Source: an uncultured Saccharospirillaceae bacterium
Lineage (GTDB): Bacteria > Pseudomonadota > Gammaproteobacteria > Pseudomonadales > Oceanobacteraceae
Assembly (NCBI GenBank): GCA_947503895.1
Contig: CANNFT010000003.1
Span: forward strand, 248,001-312,000
Reading direction: 5' to 3'
Length of the DNA stretch: 64,000 nucleotides
In this document: positions 18,716 to 27,700 of the stretch, piece after piece
How positions within the stretch are numbered: the stretch's first letter is position 1
Layout: the number at the start of each line of letters is the position of its first letter
Made by a program: the position numbers and the translations under genes
The notes under the pieces: generated by a model
Seen by the model: only the letters and a program-made list of their open reading frames with translations
The model's database searches: none
Told to the model about the DNA's origin: nothing

Positions 18716-19363
18716 TTGAATATGCCCTCTAACCCTTCCGTGACTTTTAAGCGGTGTCTATGTGGTCTTTTAACATGGTTGTTGGTATGCCTCTTCCTGA
18801 GTGCTTGTAGCGAGAACAAGCCTGCGACGCTAGGGCCGGACGGCGTCATCTTGGCGTTTGGAGATAGCCTGACCGCTGGAGTAGGAACGGACTTATCGAG
18901 TAATTACCCCGCAATATTATCGGAATTAACGGGGCTTCGTGTTGTAAATGCAGGTGTCAGTGGTGAAACGACTCGTCAGGGTTTGGAGCGGTTACCGAGT
19001 ATCCTAAAAGCAGAAAATCCAGATTTAGTGATTTTGCTGGAGGGCGGAAACGACATTCTAAGAAATTTGAGTTTGGAAAAGGCTCAAAACAACCTGTCGA
19101 GAATGATCGAATTGATTCAGGCGCATGGTGCTCAGGTGGTGCTGATTGGTGTGCCGGAAAAGAAACTATTTTCGACCATGGCTTCAATTTACCCTGAACT
19201 CGCGCAAGCGTACGATGTGGTTTTAGATGACGGTATTATATCGAGGCTATTGAAAGAGCCAGAATATAAATCTGATCGAGTACACTTTAATGCTTTAGGC
19301 TATTATGTTTTAGCAGAGGAAATTGAAGCACTGCTCAAGCAGAATAGTGTCCTAGCAAGATAG
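18716..19363 (+). CDS. TesA-like arylesterase/lysophospholipase (SGNH hydrolase)
   Basis: This 215-residue lipoprotein-like protein has a signal region ending FLSACSEN (lipobox LSAC), followed by an SGNH hydrolase domain. Block I is ILAFGDSLTAGVG with the nucleophilic serine, block II has NAGVSGETT, block III LLEGGNDILR, and block V DRVHFNALGY provides the aspartate-histidine pair. All catalytic residues are present. It resembles TesA (thioesterase I/protease I/lysophospholipase L1). TTG 18716 is the frame start; ATG 18722 is an equally good start. Confidence 0.92.
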   Translation: MNMPSNPSVTFKRCLCGLLTWLLVCLFLSACSENKPATLGPDGVILAFGDSLTAGVGTDLSSNYPAILSELTGLRVVNAGVSGETTRQGLERLPSILKAENPDLVILLEGGNDILRNLSLEKAQNNLSRMIELIQAHGAQVVLIGVPEKKLFSTMASIYPELAQAYDVVLDDGIISRLLKEPEYKSDRVHFNALGYYVLAEEIEALLKQNSVLAR

Positions 19364-19391
19364 TTAAATGCCGTGCAATAACGAAAATTGA

Positions 19392-19820
19392 ATGAGCAGG
19401 GTGGTGAGATTGTCTAAAGGTGTGCCATTTAAAAGTCCTGAAGTGAAGGCTGTTTACGACGCCTACCCGAAACGATTAAAACAAAAGATCTTAGACATGC
19501 GTGCTCTTATTCTCCATGTCGCCCAAATGACGCCAGCGGTGGGTGCGTTGGAAGAGACGCTAAAATGGGGGCAACCCAGCTTCTTAACCCCAAGCAAAAG
19601 CGGGACAACGATTCGATTAGATCGAGTCCGGAATTCGGAAGATCAATTTGCCCTTTACTTTCATTGCCAAACAACCTTAGTGGCAACGTTCCGCGAAATA
19701 TATGGCGACACTCTGAGTTATGAAAAAAACAGAGCGCTGCATTTTAATGTTGAGGATGCGTTACCTATTTCTGCAATTGAGGATTGCATCTGTATGGCGC
19801 TCACTTATCACATAAAGTAA
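19392..19820 (+). CDS. DUF1801 domain protein
   Basis: This 142-residue protein resembles DUF1801 (YdhG/YjbR-like fold). It shows ALEETLKWGQPSFLTPSKSG and ALYFHCQTTLVATFREIYGD, typical of the family's LKWGxP motif. It follows the esterase on the same strand at 28 bases and may be cotranscribed. The function of the family is unknown. Confidence 0.82.
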   Translation: MSRVVRLSKGVPFKSPEVKAVYDAYPKRLKQKILDMRALILHVAQMTPAVGALEETLKWGQPSFLTPSKSGTTIRLDRVRNSEDQFALYFHCQTTLVATFREIYGDTLSYEKNRALHFNVEDALPISAIEDCICMALTYHIK

Positions 19821-20036
19821 TTCTATTTAGCTTTTGATGACACTTTTTAAAAAACGCTCATCAAGCAGATCAGTCAAGGATTGACCCTCTCAATACATTG
19901 ACGTAATACGTAGCAAAATGATTGATCTTGGTATGCTTAGATAAATGCACCGATTTAAACTAAGGTATCGCTAGATTGATCATGATTAATTGAGGGCAGT
20001 ATTCCATAGCCCAGCTAAGGGTAGCGAGGAAAAATA

Positions 20037-20666
20037 GTGGATGTAAGCGTGACATTGTATGTATTAAATCTCATAGGCGGAGTTGTCTTTGCCGTGAGTG
20101 GGGCACTCGCGGCGGGTCGTAAAAAACTCGATTGGGTGGGTGTAATTGTGCTGGCATTTGTCACTTCAGTGGGTGGCGGCACCATTCGAGATGTATTACT
20201 GAACCGAGAAAGTGTTTTTTGGATAAAAGATCACTGGTATTTATGGGTAACCGTATTTGCTGCGATAGGCACCATCATTTATGTTCGTTTTTTTAAGCCC
20301 CCACATAAATCGTTATTGGTCGCCGATGCATTGGGCCTTGCTTTGTTTACAATCGTTGGGGCTCAAATTGCGGAAGAGCACAATGTAGCACCTGTTATTG
20401 TGGTGGTTATGGCAGTATTGACGGGAACCGCAGGGGGAGTATTAAGAGATGTATTCACGGGTGAAATTCCAATTATTTTCAGGTCCAGCGAGACACTCTA
20501 CTCCGTAGCATCACTGGCGGGTGTGAGTTTGTATTTGGGGTTGCAATACATAGGGTTAGATAAAACGGTGGCTGCTTTAGCCGGTGTGACATGTGTTGCG
20601 GGCCTAAGATTTGCCGCGATTTTCTGGCATATTCGATTACCCGCTTTTCATATTCGAAACCAGTAA
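20037..20666 (+). CDS. TRIC-type cation channel family membrane protein (YicG/UPF0126)
   Basis: This 209-residue protein has seven hydrophobic helices and two copies of the UPF0126 repeat. GGVVFAVSGALAAGRKKLDWVG and VTSVGGGTIRDVLLNRE mark repeat one, and ADALGLALFTIVGAQIAEEH with GTAGGVLRDVFTGEIPIIF marks repeat two. Prokaryotic TRIC homologues form trimeric monovalent cation channels. Start GTG 20037 follows a purine-rich GAGGAAAA. A strong hairpin lies after the stop. Confidence 0.9.
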   Translation: MDVSVTLYVLNLIGGVVFAVSGALAAGRKKLDWVGVIVLAFVTSVGGGTIRDVLLNRESVFWIKDHWYLWVTVFAAIGTIIYVRFFKPPHKSLLVADALGLALFTIVGAQIAEEHNVAPVIVVVMAVLTGTAGGVLRDVFTGEIPIIFRSSETLYSVASLAGVSLYLGLQYIGLDKTVAALAGVTCVAGLRFAAIFWHIRLPAFHIRNQ

Positions 20667-20690
20667 AAAATATTCACTTAGGTTGACGTG

Positions 20691-20727
20691 TCTCGTTTAC
20701 CTTGCCCGTTTGTCAAGGTAAACGAGA
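20691..20727. terminator. Perfect 14-bp hairpin between converging genes
   Basis: TCTCGTTTACCTTG and CAAGGTAAACGAGA pair perfectly around a nine-base loop, midway between the TRIC gene stop and the DUF1501 gene stop. There is no long T-tract on either side, but position and symmetry suggest a bidirectional terminator. Confidence 0.7.
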
Positions 20728-20745
20728 GTATGCGTTTGAACGCGA

Positions 20746-21990
20746 TTACACGCCAAATAAGTTCATATTTGTGCCACCTAAAGGATATTTGTCTACTAAC
20801 AGTTTATTAATATTGAGTAAGTTTCTAAGCTCTTGGTGAATGTGCATGGGTTCAATGATCTCACCCCCTTCATCCGTTTGATGGGTACGAACATTAACCG
20901 CTTGAATTTCAAACGCATCATTGGTCGCTTGAATCACACGATTACCTGACAGTTTGTTACTCATCACCATCATACTGTTTTCGCTGATGTCGTCTTTTCC
21001 TTGGTCCGAATTATAAAATGGGCCTCTACCGCCTTCGGAGAGTAAAATCACCGTCAGTTTGTCGTCATAACCGTATTGCTCCGCCATTTCCCACAGTTTA
21101 TTGACCGCTGCAGCTACCTCTTGTAGATACTGACTTTGCGTTCGATCATTGCCGCTGTGTGAATCAAAAGGTGATATTTTTAAGTTGCCTGCCACCGACA
21201 TACCTGATGCGAATGCCGCGGATACTAACTCGGCCTGACCGACCATGCCCTCAGATAAACTGCCAGGAATATAAGTCATTAATGAGCTAATGCTGGCGGT
21301 GCTATTCATGGCATTAAATAATTGGCCGGACGCTCGCTGCCTAGAGGGTAGAGCAAGTTCAGTTTGCAACCGCTTTGCCGTTTTGCGTTTAGCATCATCA
21401 ATCAAATTGTATACAGCATCACTTTGATAGCTGTTGGTTTCTGCAAGCATGCCAATGGATTTAATATCGCTGATGCGAGTGATCGCAGCTTCACCATAGG
21501 GGTTGTCACCACCACCGGAGCCACCGAAACTGATAAAACCATTACTGAGATTATTTCCATGGCTAGCGGCCACCATAGCGCCGATAGTGGGGTAGGCCTT
21601 TGAACCAGCCGATGCATGTTGTAGTCCAGTCCCATGTCCTCCAAATACATTCACACCATTAATGACCAGCATTTTTTTATGATGGCTGTTAAATAGCGTG
21701 TCGAAGCTGCCTGTATCGGTTTGACCCGATACAATTGGCGCGTAACGAATGGGGCTCCCCGATGCCGCTGATTTAATATCATTTTTTGAAAACGGATTAA
21801 TCACCCCTTTACCGGAAATGTTTTTATCGCCTTTCGGGTCGCAAAACATCGTTGTGTCCCAGCCACCGCTGGCCATTACGGTCACCACTAAATCGTTTGG
21901 GTCCGCCGCAAATGCACTTCGACTGGCGAGTGGGCACACCATAGACATTCCGGTAGCACCTAACAACTGCATAAAGTCACGTCTTTTCAT
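20746..21990 (-). CDS. Tat-exported DUF1501-like protein
   Basis: This 414-residue protein has a twin-arginine signal (MKRRDFMQLLGATGMSMVC, cleavage near SAFAA), so it is exported folded. The mature part resembles DUF1501 proteins of the alkaline phosphatase/sulfatase-like fold: VVTVMASGGWDTTMFCDP near the start, then GGHGTGLQHASAGSK and VILLSEGGRGPFYNS. It lies 12 bases downstream of the diheme lipoprotein gene and is clearly in one operon with it. In planctomycetes and some proteobacteria such pairs are common, but the reaction is unknown. Confidence 0.8.
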   Translation of the reverse strand: MKRRDFMQLLGATGMSMVCPLASRSAFAADPNDLVVTVMASGGWDTTMFCDPKGDKNISGKGVINPFSKNDIKSAASGSPIRYAPIVSGQTDTGSFDTLFNSHHKKMLVINGVNVFGGHGTGLQHASAGSKAYPTIGAMVAASHGNNLSNGFISFGGSGGGDNPYGEAAITRISDIKSIGMLAETNSYQSDAVYNLIDDAKRKTAKRLQTELALPSRQRASGQLFNAMNSTASISSLMTYIPGSLSEGMVGQAELVSAAFASGMSVAGNLKISPFDSHSGNDRTQSQYLQEVAAAVNKLWEMAEQYGYDDKLTVILLSEGGRGPFYNSDQGKDDISENSMMVMSNKLSGNRVIQATNDAFEIQAVNVRTHQTDEGGEIIEPMHIHQELRNLLNINKLLVDKYPLGGTNMNLFGV

Positions 21991-22002
21991 TTGTCAGGTC
22001 TC

Positions 22003-24261
22003 CTATAAATTATTAAATCGGTAGTCGCTGAGTAGGTAACTCAACATGCCTGTTAAGGCCATTTTTAGATGTCGGCCGGTTCCGCTTGTGCGGTGGCAAT
22101 CATAGCTAGATGGATTATCACGAGTATTCTGGTTGTAAATATTCAGCAGTAAGTTGTAAGCCGTCGACACTTCGGTGCTGTCTTCGTTGTAAGATTGCCC
22201 CCACAGGGTCCACATTGCATCCGCAATGAGCGCTTTCATTTCGCTGGATTGCTCCTGTGGCGCTTGCCCCAAATTCACGTTAGGGAACAATAACCGCTTG
22301 GATGAAGACTTCGCGAAGTCGATGTCCATAGCTTCACAGGCAATGTCATATGACATTCTTTCTTGCACCGCTAACATGAAGCCATTGATGTCTCGTAAGC
22401 GCTCAGTATTATCTTTAAAGTCGATACCGCCGTACAAAACGGCAATGCCATTATCAACGTTCAGCGGATCCAAAATACCTTTGTAAAGAGAATTACCTTG
22501 CCCCCATACATAGTTTTCAGTCAGTAAACCGATTTTTCTCGCTAACATTTCAGGTGTGAGTTGAGTCGTGCTGCCGCCCACTCGTTCCTGCACATAAACC
22601 TTTTGATCGGAGGATAATCCATTAGTGTAGCGACTAAAGGCAGCCGAATTGAGCGAACTGGCTTGATAATAGTCACTGACAATCATCGTTTTAACCAGTG
22701 CCCGTACATTGTAATTGGATTGAATAAATAACTTGGCCCACGGCTCAATATAAGCCTGCTGGATTTCATAAACGGCAATTTGTTCAGGCAGGCTAGCGGG
22801 ACTAATCCGTAATACATTTTGTCCAAATAGTCCGCTAAATAATGTTTTTACAGTGGCTCTTGCAAAGCGAGGGTCATTGGCTATTTCGCCCGCTAGCCAT
22901 ACGAGTGGTTCTTCATTGCCACTCATCTTTTTGCCGGCTAATCCAGGGTCTGCCATATCATCATGCCAATTTCGATTGGCGCGATAGTAACCCTCATTAT
23001 TGTAGTTTTTAAATGCACTGGCGACTGGGTCCATAATCGTATGACAGCTTTTGCATTGTGGATCGGTCAGTACATTGGTTGCGTCTTCTGCATCGGCTGC
23101 TGCAACCACTTCACCGCCTAGACTTCGAATGTCCGTGTCTAAAAATAAATCAAAAACCGCAACGGCACGCTTTCGGTTCCGGTTAGCATCCGTTGACTGG
23201 TGTTTATGTGTAAAGGCAACGCTACCCAAAATTCCGGCTTGTGGCCTAGCAGTCACTTTTTTAGGTGTGTATTCACCTAAGTTTTTAAAATCAAATTGAG
23301 ACGTTTTGTAAGGCGCGTAGGTATAACCGTTCAGATTATTGACCATGGTATAGTCGGCCGTTAGAATTTCGCGGAAGTCTTTATTTTCTTTTACAACATG
23401 TTTAACAAGCTGCAAAGGCTCGCGAACATGAGAGCGAATGACTGCAACGTGATCCTGATAGTCTCGATCACCTACATCATCGTACCAACGCCCGATACCT
23501 GCTTCACCGAAACTGATATCCAATATTCCGTCGGAATGCTCATGGTTCGGACTAAATTGCTCAACTTGAATCAAATCACTGTAAATCTCCATGATTCGTT
23601 CAGCAAAAGCCTCTTCGTTCATCATATCGGCGAGCGCATTCTCTAAACCCTGCTGTCCTTTTTTTGAAACCCATTCTATTTCTTCGTCAGTGGGCAGGCG
23701 TGATGCTAAATTGAACGCTGCTGAATGCAAGGTTTCGGAAAGTGGGCGGCTATTAAACAATGCGGTCTCGGGTGCGGCATCGCAACTTTCATTCTGTGTG
23801 GCTAACAGATAGTCAATGACTTCAGTGGCGCATTGATTGTCGCAGAGTTCTGATTTTCCGTACGGCATGGTCTTAAAGGTGGCGAGGATCAATTGTGAGC
23901 GATCGGTACCTGTAACGGGGGCGAAAGCCCCCCCCTCGTTATTGCTACCGTGGCACTCTGCACACTGTGTGACCCAAATGGATTTGCCTGCTTTGTGCTC
24001 ACCGAGGCAGTCGCTAGTCGGTAAATCAACCACATCATCCGGAGTGTCGCTATCGATTCCGTCTGTGGTGTCATCGGTGCCTTGATCATCGTCCACAGGG
24101 TTGGTCGGAAGTTCTGGTTGTGAGGTCGACGGATTTTCATCTGCGATGGGTTCAATATCCGGTTCTGGAACACAACCCGAAATGAATAGGCAGAGCAAAA
24201 TGGATGGCAGATAGGGCAGCCTAATAAGCTTTTGCCTAAAACAATAATGCCAAAGTGTCAT
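22003..24261 (-). CDS. Diheme c-type cytochrome lipoprotein (DUF1588/DUF1592-like)
   Basis: This 752-residue lipoprotein has the lipobox ISGC, then an acidic Asp/Thr/Pro linker (about residues 35-85). Two heme c sites are visible: QCAECHGSNNEGG near residue 95 and QCKSCHTIMDPVASAFKNYN near residue 400. The second is the DUF1588-type motif (CKSCHxxMDP) of planctomycete-like cytochrome proteins. The segment ASRLPTDEEIEWV is like the PSD1/DUF1592-type helical domain. Heme attachment needs the Ccm system encoded at 7580-14794. It is cotranscribed with the DUF1501 gene downstream. Substrate unknown. Confidence 0.82.
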   Translation of the reverse strand: MTLWHYCFRQKLIRLPYLPSILLCLFISGCVPEPDIEPIADENPSTSQPELPTNPVDDDQGTDDTTDGIDSDTPDDVVDLPTSDCLGEHKAGKSIWVTQCAECHGSNNEGGAFAPVTGTDRSQLILATFKTMPYGKSELCDNQCATEVIDYLLATQNESCDAAPETALFNSRPLSETLHSAAFNLASRLPTDEEIEWVSKKGQQGLENALADMMNEEAFAERIMEIYSDLIQVEQFSPNHEHSDGILDISFGEAGIGRWYDDVGDRDYQDHVAVIRSHVREPLQLVKHVVKENKDFREILTADYTMVNNLNGYTYAPYKTSQFDFKNLGEYTPKKVTARPQAGILGSVAFTHKHQSTDANRNRKRAVAVFDLFLDTDIRSLGGEVVAAADAEDATNVLTDPQCKSCHTIMDPVASAFKNYNNEGYYRANRNWHDDMADPGLAGKKMSGNEEPLVWLAGEIANDPRFARATVKTLFSGLFGQNVLRISPASLPEQIAVYEIQQAYIEPWAKLFIQSNYNVRALVKTMIVSDYYQASSLNSAAFSRYTNGLSSDQKVYVQERVGGSTTQLTPEMLARKIGLLTENYVWGQGNSLYKGILDPLNVDNGIAVLYGGIDFKDNTERLRDINGFMLAVQERMSYDIACEAMDIDFAKSSSKRLLFPNVNLGQAPQEQSSEMKALIADAMWTLWGQSYNEDSTEVSTAYNLLLNIYNQNTRDNPSSYDCHRTSGTGRHLKMALTGMLSYLLSDYRFNNL

Positions 24262-24638
24262 GTATGAGGTACTCCTTTCAAATGCAGCGTCTGTATAGAC
24301 TCATTGATGCTTTTTTGTGCTAGATATCAATGATCTATTTATATTTTTTGGTTCACTTACTTTTATGATGTTTAAACTAAATTTCGGCTAATCTCGTAGT
24401 TTAGGGGGTGCTGATATAGAGCTTATGGATTATCAATAAATTAAGCTGTTAAATGTATGCGCCGGCGCTCAGGATGGTGATGATTCGTGTGGATTAAGAT
24501 GCCAAAATGAAAAGATGTGACCTGGTTGCTTCCATTATGTGAGAGACGTCATATTCAAATTGCGGGTGTAGCGGTATTGAAAGGGCGGATTAATCAGCTT
24601 CGTTAAAATGTAGTGCTCGAATAAATCCGAATATCTAT
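24262..24638. other. Intergenic region upstream of the diheme lipoprotein
   Basis: About 377 bases without a gene, containing the promoter of the minus-strand cytochrome operon. No clear operator or terminator is visible. Confidence 0.4.
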
Positions 24639-24796
24639 TTAAGGGCATCTCTATAAAGTCACTTTAAGCTCTGTAGCGCTTTACTACGGTGTCAGTCTCC
24701 TTGGCAAGGACTCGTCATTCCGCCGCGAAGACTTCCTAGCATTAAAGCGCTACAGAAAACTTGCAGAGTCAAATTGACTTTATAGAGATGCCCTTA
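24639..24796. mobile_element. MITE-like element, copy 1 (intact inverted ends)
   Basis: A 158-base element is bounded by perfect terminal inverted repeats: TTAAGGGCATCTCTATAAAG followed by TCA at the left, and the exact reverse complement at the right. An inner pair follows, TGTAGCGCTTTA at the left and TAAAGCGCTACA at the right. It encodes no protein. The middle contains GACGAGTCCTTGCC-type sequence (read on the minus strand) shared with the second copy at 42941-43204. The TTAA at both tips may be a target duplication or part of the repeat. No matching transposase is in the window. Confidence 0.85.
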
Positions 24797-24869
24797 AGGG
24801 GTTATAAAATTACTCAAAATGTTAAGAAGTGTCGCATCACCTAATACCTTCAACGTAACAAGGATTTGA

Positions 24870-25355
24870 ATGATGTCGATGATTGGTAATCTTTTAGCGG
24901 TACCTCAAGAAAAACTGGATGAGCTATACGAGCATCCAGAATCTGTTAGTAAGGTGCTTTACGAGGTATATGAAGACGATGTCGTTGATTTAGATAAGTC
25001 TTGGCAAGTGATTCATTTTGTACTGACAGGATCAGCCTACGAAGGAACGCCTCCACTTTGTCACGCCATATTTGGTCAAGTGCCCATTGGAGAAGAAGAG
25101 GTGGGTTATGGGCCTGCACTCGGCACACGCTATCAGCTGGTATCTGAAATATCATCAGCGCTTTCCAATATTTCTGAAGATGAATTTTGCAACCGGTTTA
25201 ATCCCGAGAGTATTGCTAAAGCAGATATCTACCCACCAGTTTGGTCGGAGCCTGGCGTTTTAAATGATTATGTTCTACCAAACTTTCGTACGTTAAAGCG
25301 CTTTTATTCTGAAGCGGCTGCTAATCGTCATGCTGTTATCACGTTCATAAGTTAA
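24870..25355 (+). CDS. DUF1877 (YfbM-like) protein
   Basis: This 161-residue protein matches the YfbM/DUF1877 family: MSMIGNLLAVPQEKLDELYEHP at the start, LDKSWQVIHFVLTGS in the middle, and GYGPALGTRYQLVSEISSAL. E. coli YfbM has a known structure but no known function. The gene has an AAGGA ribosome site and starts 74 bases after the MITE, whose insertion may have changed its promoter. Confidence 0.9.
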   Translation: MMSMIGNLLAVPQEKLDELYEHPESVSKVLYEVYEDDVVDLDKSWQVIHFVLTGSAYEGTPPLCHAIFGQVPIGEEEVGYGPALGTRYQLVSEISSALSNISEDEFCNRFNPESIAKADIYPPVWSEPGVLNDYVLPNFRTLKRFYSEAAANRHAVITFIS

Positions 25356-25447
25356 ACACGGCTAAAAATTAGCAGGAAGGGCTTCCGTTGCGCTTCACCT
25401 GTTGGTAACTCGTAGCTTGTCTCGTTAAATTTACTACTAAAATGCTT

Positions 25448-25513
25448 CATAGATTGGATGTGGCGGTATTGTATTGTCGTAATATTTTAACGCCACAGAA
25501 CGTTAAATCTATG
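25448..25513. repeat. Two-tier inverted repeat in a convergent intergenic region
   Basis: CATAGATT pairs with AATCTATG at the outer ends, and TGTGGCG pairs with CGCCACA inside, with short asymmetric gaps and a loop of about 25 bases. It lies between the ends of the DUF1877 and aminotransferase genes (366-base gap). Nothing else is recognisable in this gap. Confidence 0.55.
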
Positions 25514-25721
25514 AGGCTGACTGTGTAAAAAGACTGGCGGGGATGTAAAAACGATTGAATCTTAAATATTCGAATATAGTTCTTTACCGGGCTAATTCTC
25601 ACAGGCTCGTTTAGCGTTTATAGGTCGTTTGATCCTGTTCTTAGGGAAATTTAAAATCTGAATGGATACTGCCTCACCTAACCCATTGCTGGCGTCTAGG
25701 ATCGGCAGTCCGCGAAAGTCG

Positions 25722-26915
25722 TTATGCTTTAACGGCAATAAAGCCTTTCACTAGGTTTGGTATATCTGATTGGGTCAACCCAGCAACATTAACTCGACCA
25801 CCTTTTACGATGTAAATTCCATGGTCTTGTTTGAGTTGTTGAATTTGTTCATCTCTTAGCCCAGTCACCGAAAACATGCCTTTATGCTGAGCGAAATAAT
25901 CAAAGCGATTCGATTGCCCTTGGTTTTGAAACTCCGTTACGAGTGCTGCACGCAAACCTTTTAGTCTTGTAAGCATCTCTCCGATTTCTTTTTCCCAAAG
26001 TGCCTTTAACGGTTCTTCAAGCAGTACGCGGGCCACTAAGTCGGCTCCATGATCGGGTGACATGGTGTAAGTCTTACGGGCCAATGATGTCAGTGTATCG
26101 CGTGCATTTAATGCATGCTCTGCTTGTTTCCCAATTACCATGGCAGCACCTGTTCGTTCGCGATACAAACCAAAGTTTTTAGAGCAGGAGCTAGCAATGA
26201 CCATTTCTTCGACACTGGCTGCTAATTTACGTAGGCCATACGCATCTTCGGTTAATCCATCGCCAAATCCTTGGTATGCAATATCCACAAATGGCAGGAA
26301 ACCATTTTTAAGCGCGAGTTCCGTGATGGTGTCCCAAGCTTCATTAGAGATGTCGGCTCCTGTTGGGTTATGGCAGCAGCCGTGCAGTAATACGATATCA
26401 TCTTTGCCTAGGGTACTGATGAGCTTCAGCATCTCTGGCTCTTTAACCTGCTTCGTTTCACCGTCGAAATAGGGGTATGTTTTTACGGTAAGGCCGGCAG
26501 CCTCCATGATGGGCTGGTGATTGACATAACTTGGGTCACTGATCCAAACCGTACCGTTTGGTTTTTGAGATTTGATGAGGTCGGCGAGTAAACGCAATGC
26601 ACCACTGGCACCGGGTGTTTGGATCGTTTGAATTCGTTCCGCTAGGTCGTCACGCAGTTCAGAACCCAGTGTCAGCTCAGTGATGGCCTGATTGAAGGCA
26701 AAGTTTCCAGTCAGGCCCAGGTAGCCTTTTGAGGTTTGTTGATTGGCTTGTGCTTGCTGTGCCTGTTTGATCGCTGTCATGACCGGGGTTTGACCTTCGT
26801 CATTACGATAAACCCCAATACCCAGATCCATTTTGTTGGTTCTCTCATCGCTGGCAAATTGCGCCATCAGCGACAGAATGGGATCGGGTTGAACGGCCTT
26901 GAGATGTTCAAACAT
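25722..26915 (-). CDS. Aromatic amino acid / aspartate aminotransferase (class I)
   Basis: This 397-residue PLP enzyme is of the AspC/TyrB type. The start MFEHLKAVQPDPILSLMAQF matches the family, and the pyridoxal-binding lysine is in SSCSKNFGLYRERTG. Other signatures are WISDPSYVNHQPI and LLHGCCHNPTGADIS. It interconverts aromatic amino acids or aspartate with 2-oxoacids using 2-oxoglutarate. ATG 26915 has an AGGAG site nine bases upstream; the open frame runs eight codons further, without support. TyrB and AspC cannot be told apart by eye. Confidence 0.92.
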   Translation of the reverse strand: MFEHLKAVQPDPILSLMAQFASDERTNKMDLGIGVYRNDEGQTPVMTAIKQAQQAQANQQTSKGYLGLTGNFAFNQAITELTLGSELRDDLAERIQTIQTPGASGALRLLADLIKSQKPNGTVWISDPSYVNHQPIMEAAGLTVKTYPYFDGETKQVKEPEMLKLISTLGKDDIVLLHGCCHNPTGADISNEAWDTITELALKNGFLPFVDIAYQGFGDGLTEDAYGLRKLAASVEEMVIASSCSKNFGLYRERTGAAMVIGKQAEHALNARDTLTSLARKTYTMSPDHGADLVARVLLEEPLKALWEKEIGEMLTRLKGLRAALVTEFQNQGQSNRFDYFAQHKGMFSVTGLRDEQIQQLKQDHGIYIVKGGRVNVAGLTQSDIPNLVKGFIAVKA

Positions 26916-27259
26916 ATTTTGCTCTCCTGTTGCGTACAATGCATATGCACGCAGTTTTCTGTTTTTTTATTGAGACGCACTTTATCACTCTCTATTCATG
27001 CGCTCTAGCCGGTGATGGAAATAGTTCAGTAATGAAATGGTGATCGGGGTTGGCTGTTTTCTGTTCTATTATCGCTTGAATATTGATTCATTGATGTCAG
27101 CTATGAGGGCTGGGAGCTAATAGACATCAGGCCCGTAAGAATGATGTTCTGAAATTTGAATGTTGTCCGATGTTCTAGGTGATCATTTGTAGAGAGGAGG
27201 GTAGGCCTGTTGTGTCAACTTTGGTAAACGGATTTGGCGTATTAGAGTGTCCCTAAACT
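26916..27259. other. Intergenic region upstream of the aminotransferase
   Basis: About 340 bases between the aminotransferase start and the DUF2282 terminator. It holds the aminotransferase promoter; no further structure is evident. Confidence 0.4.
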
Positions 27260-27286
27260 AAAAATGGGGCTAGAAGCCCCATTTTT
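27260..27286. terminator. Strong rho-independent terminator of the DUF2282 gene
   Basis: AAAAATGGGGC and GCCCCATTTTT form an 11-bp stem around the loop TAGAA, 20 bases past the DUF2282 stop. A/T tracts on both sides make it potentially bidirectional. Confidence 0.88.
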
Positions 27287-27306
27287 GGATGAACCCAGTG
27301 ACTGGA

Positions 27307-27567
27307 TTACTTACCTTTTACTTTGCCGCCTGCGATTTTCTCGCAAGTGCCTTTAGGTACGTAAATCCACTCTTCTGCGTCGTTATCTTTGGTCGCTTGA
27401 CCAGCACAGCTATGCTTACTTGTACCACAATCGTTCATACCTGCTTTAGCAATACCTTGGCACTTTTCAAATCCAGGCTTTGCTGCAAGAGCAGAAGATG
27501 TTGCTGCGCTTAACACTAATGCCAGTGCACCAGCGATCGCTGGGCTAAATAGTTTCTTCGTGTTCAT
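27307..27567 (-). CDS. DUF2282 exported small protein, bufferin-like (BufA1 family)
   Basis: This 86-residue protein has a signal peptide ([17 protein letters not shown]) and a mature part with the four conserved cysteines of DUF2282: [23 protein letters not shown] and [11 protein letters not shown]2282 proteins include the bufferins, which are copper-buffering peptides matured by a DUF692 (MNIO) enzyme with a DUF2063 partner. Here neither partner is adjacent; the neighbours are a terminator, then an aminotransferase on one side and a GMC dehydrogenase on the other. The ribosome site AGGAGCC is good. It forms a single-gene unit. Confidence 0.88.
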   Translation of the reverse strand: MNTKKLFSPAIAGALALVLSAATSSALAAKPGFEKCQGIAKAGMNDCGTSKHSCAGQATKDNDAEEWIYVPKGTCEKIAGGKVKGK

Positions 27568-27660
27568 GGTGGCTCCTAAAGGTTGTAATCCCAGGGTTAG
27601 TGGGGACGCAAAAATAGCGTCAATTTAACTCATCCGATGCATTTCAATAAATTGAGCCAA

Positions 27661-27700
27661 GCTAACGAAAAGTAATGATAAGGCATTCATTTTCGTTAGC
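27661..27700. promoter_or_regulatory. Perfect 11-bp inverted repeat upstream of the DUF2282 gene
   Basis: GCTAACGAAAA and TTTTCGTTAGC flank an 18-base spacer, about 95 bases upstream of the DUF2282 start and 230 bases beyond the GMC gene stop. It may be an operator or the terminator of the GMC operon, since the minus-strand arm includes a TTTT run. The remaining 366-base gap shows nothing else. Confidence 0.5.
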
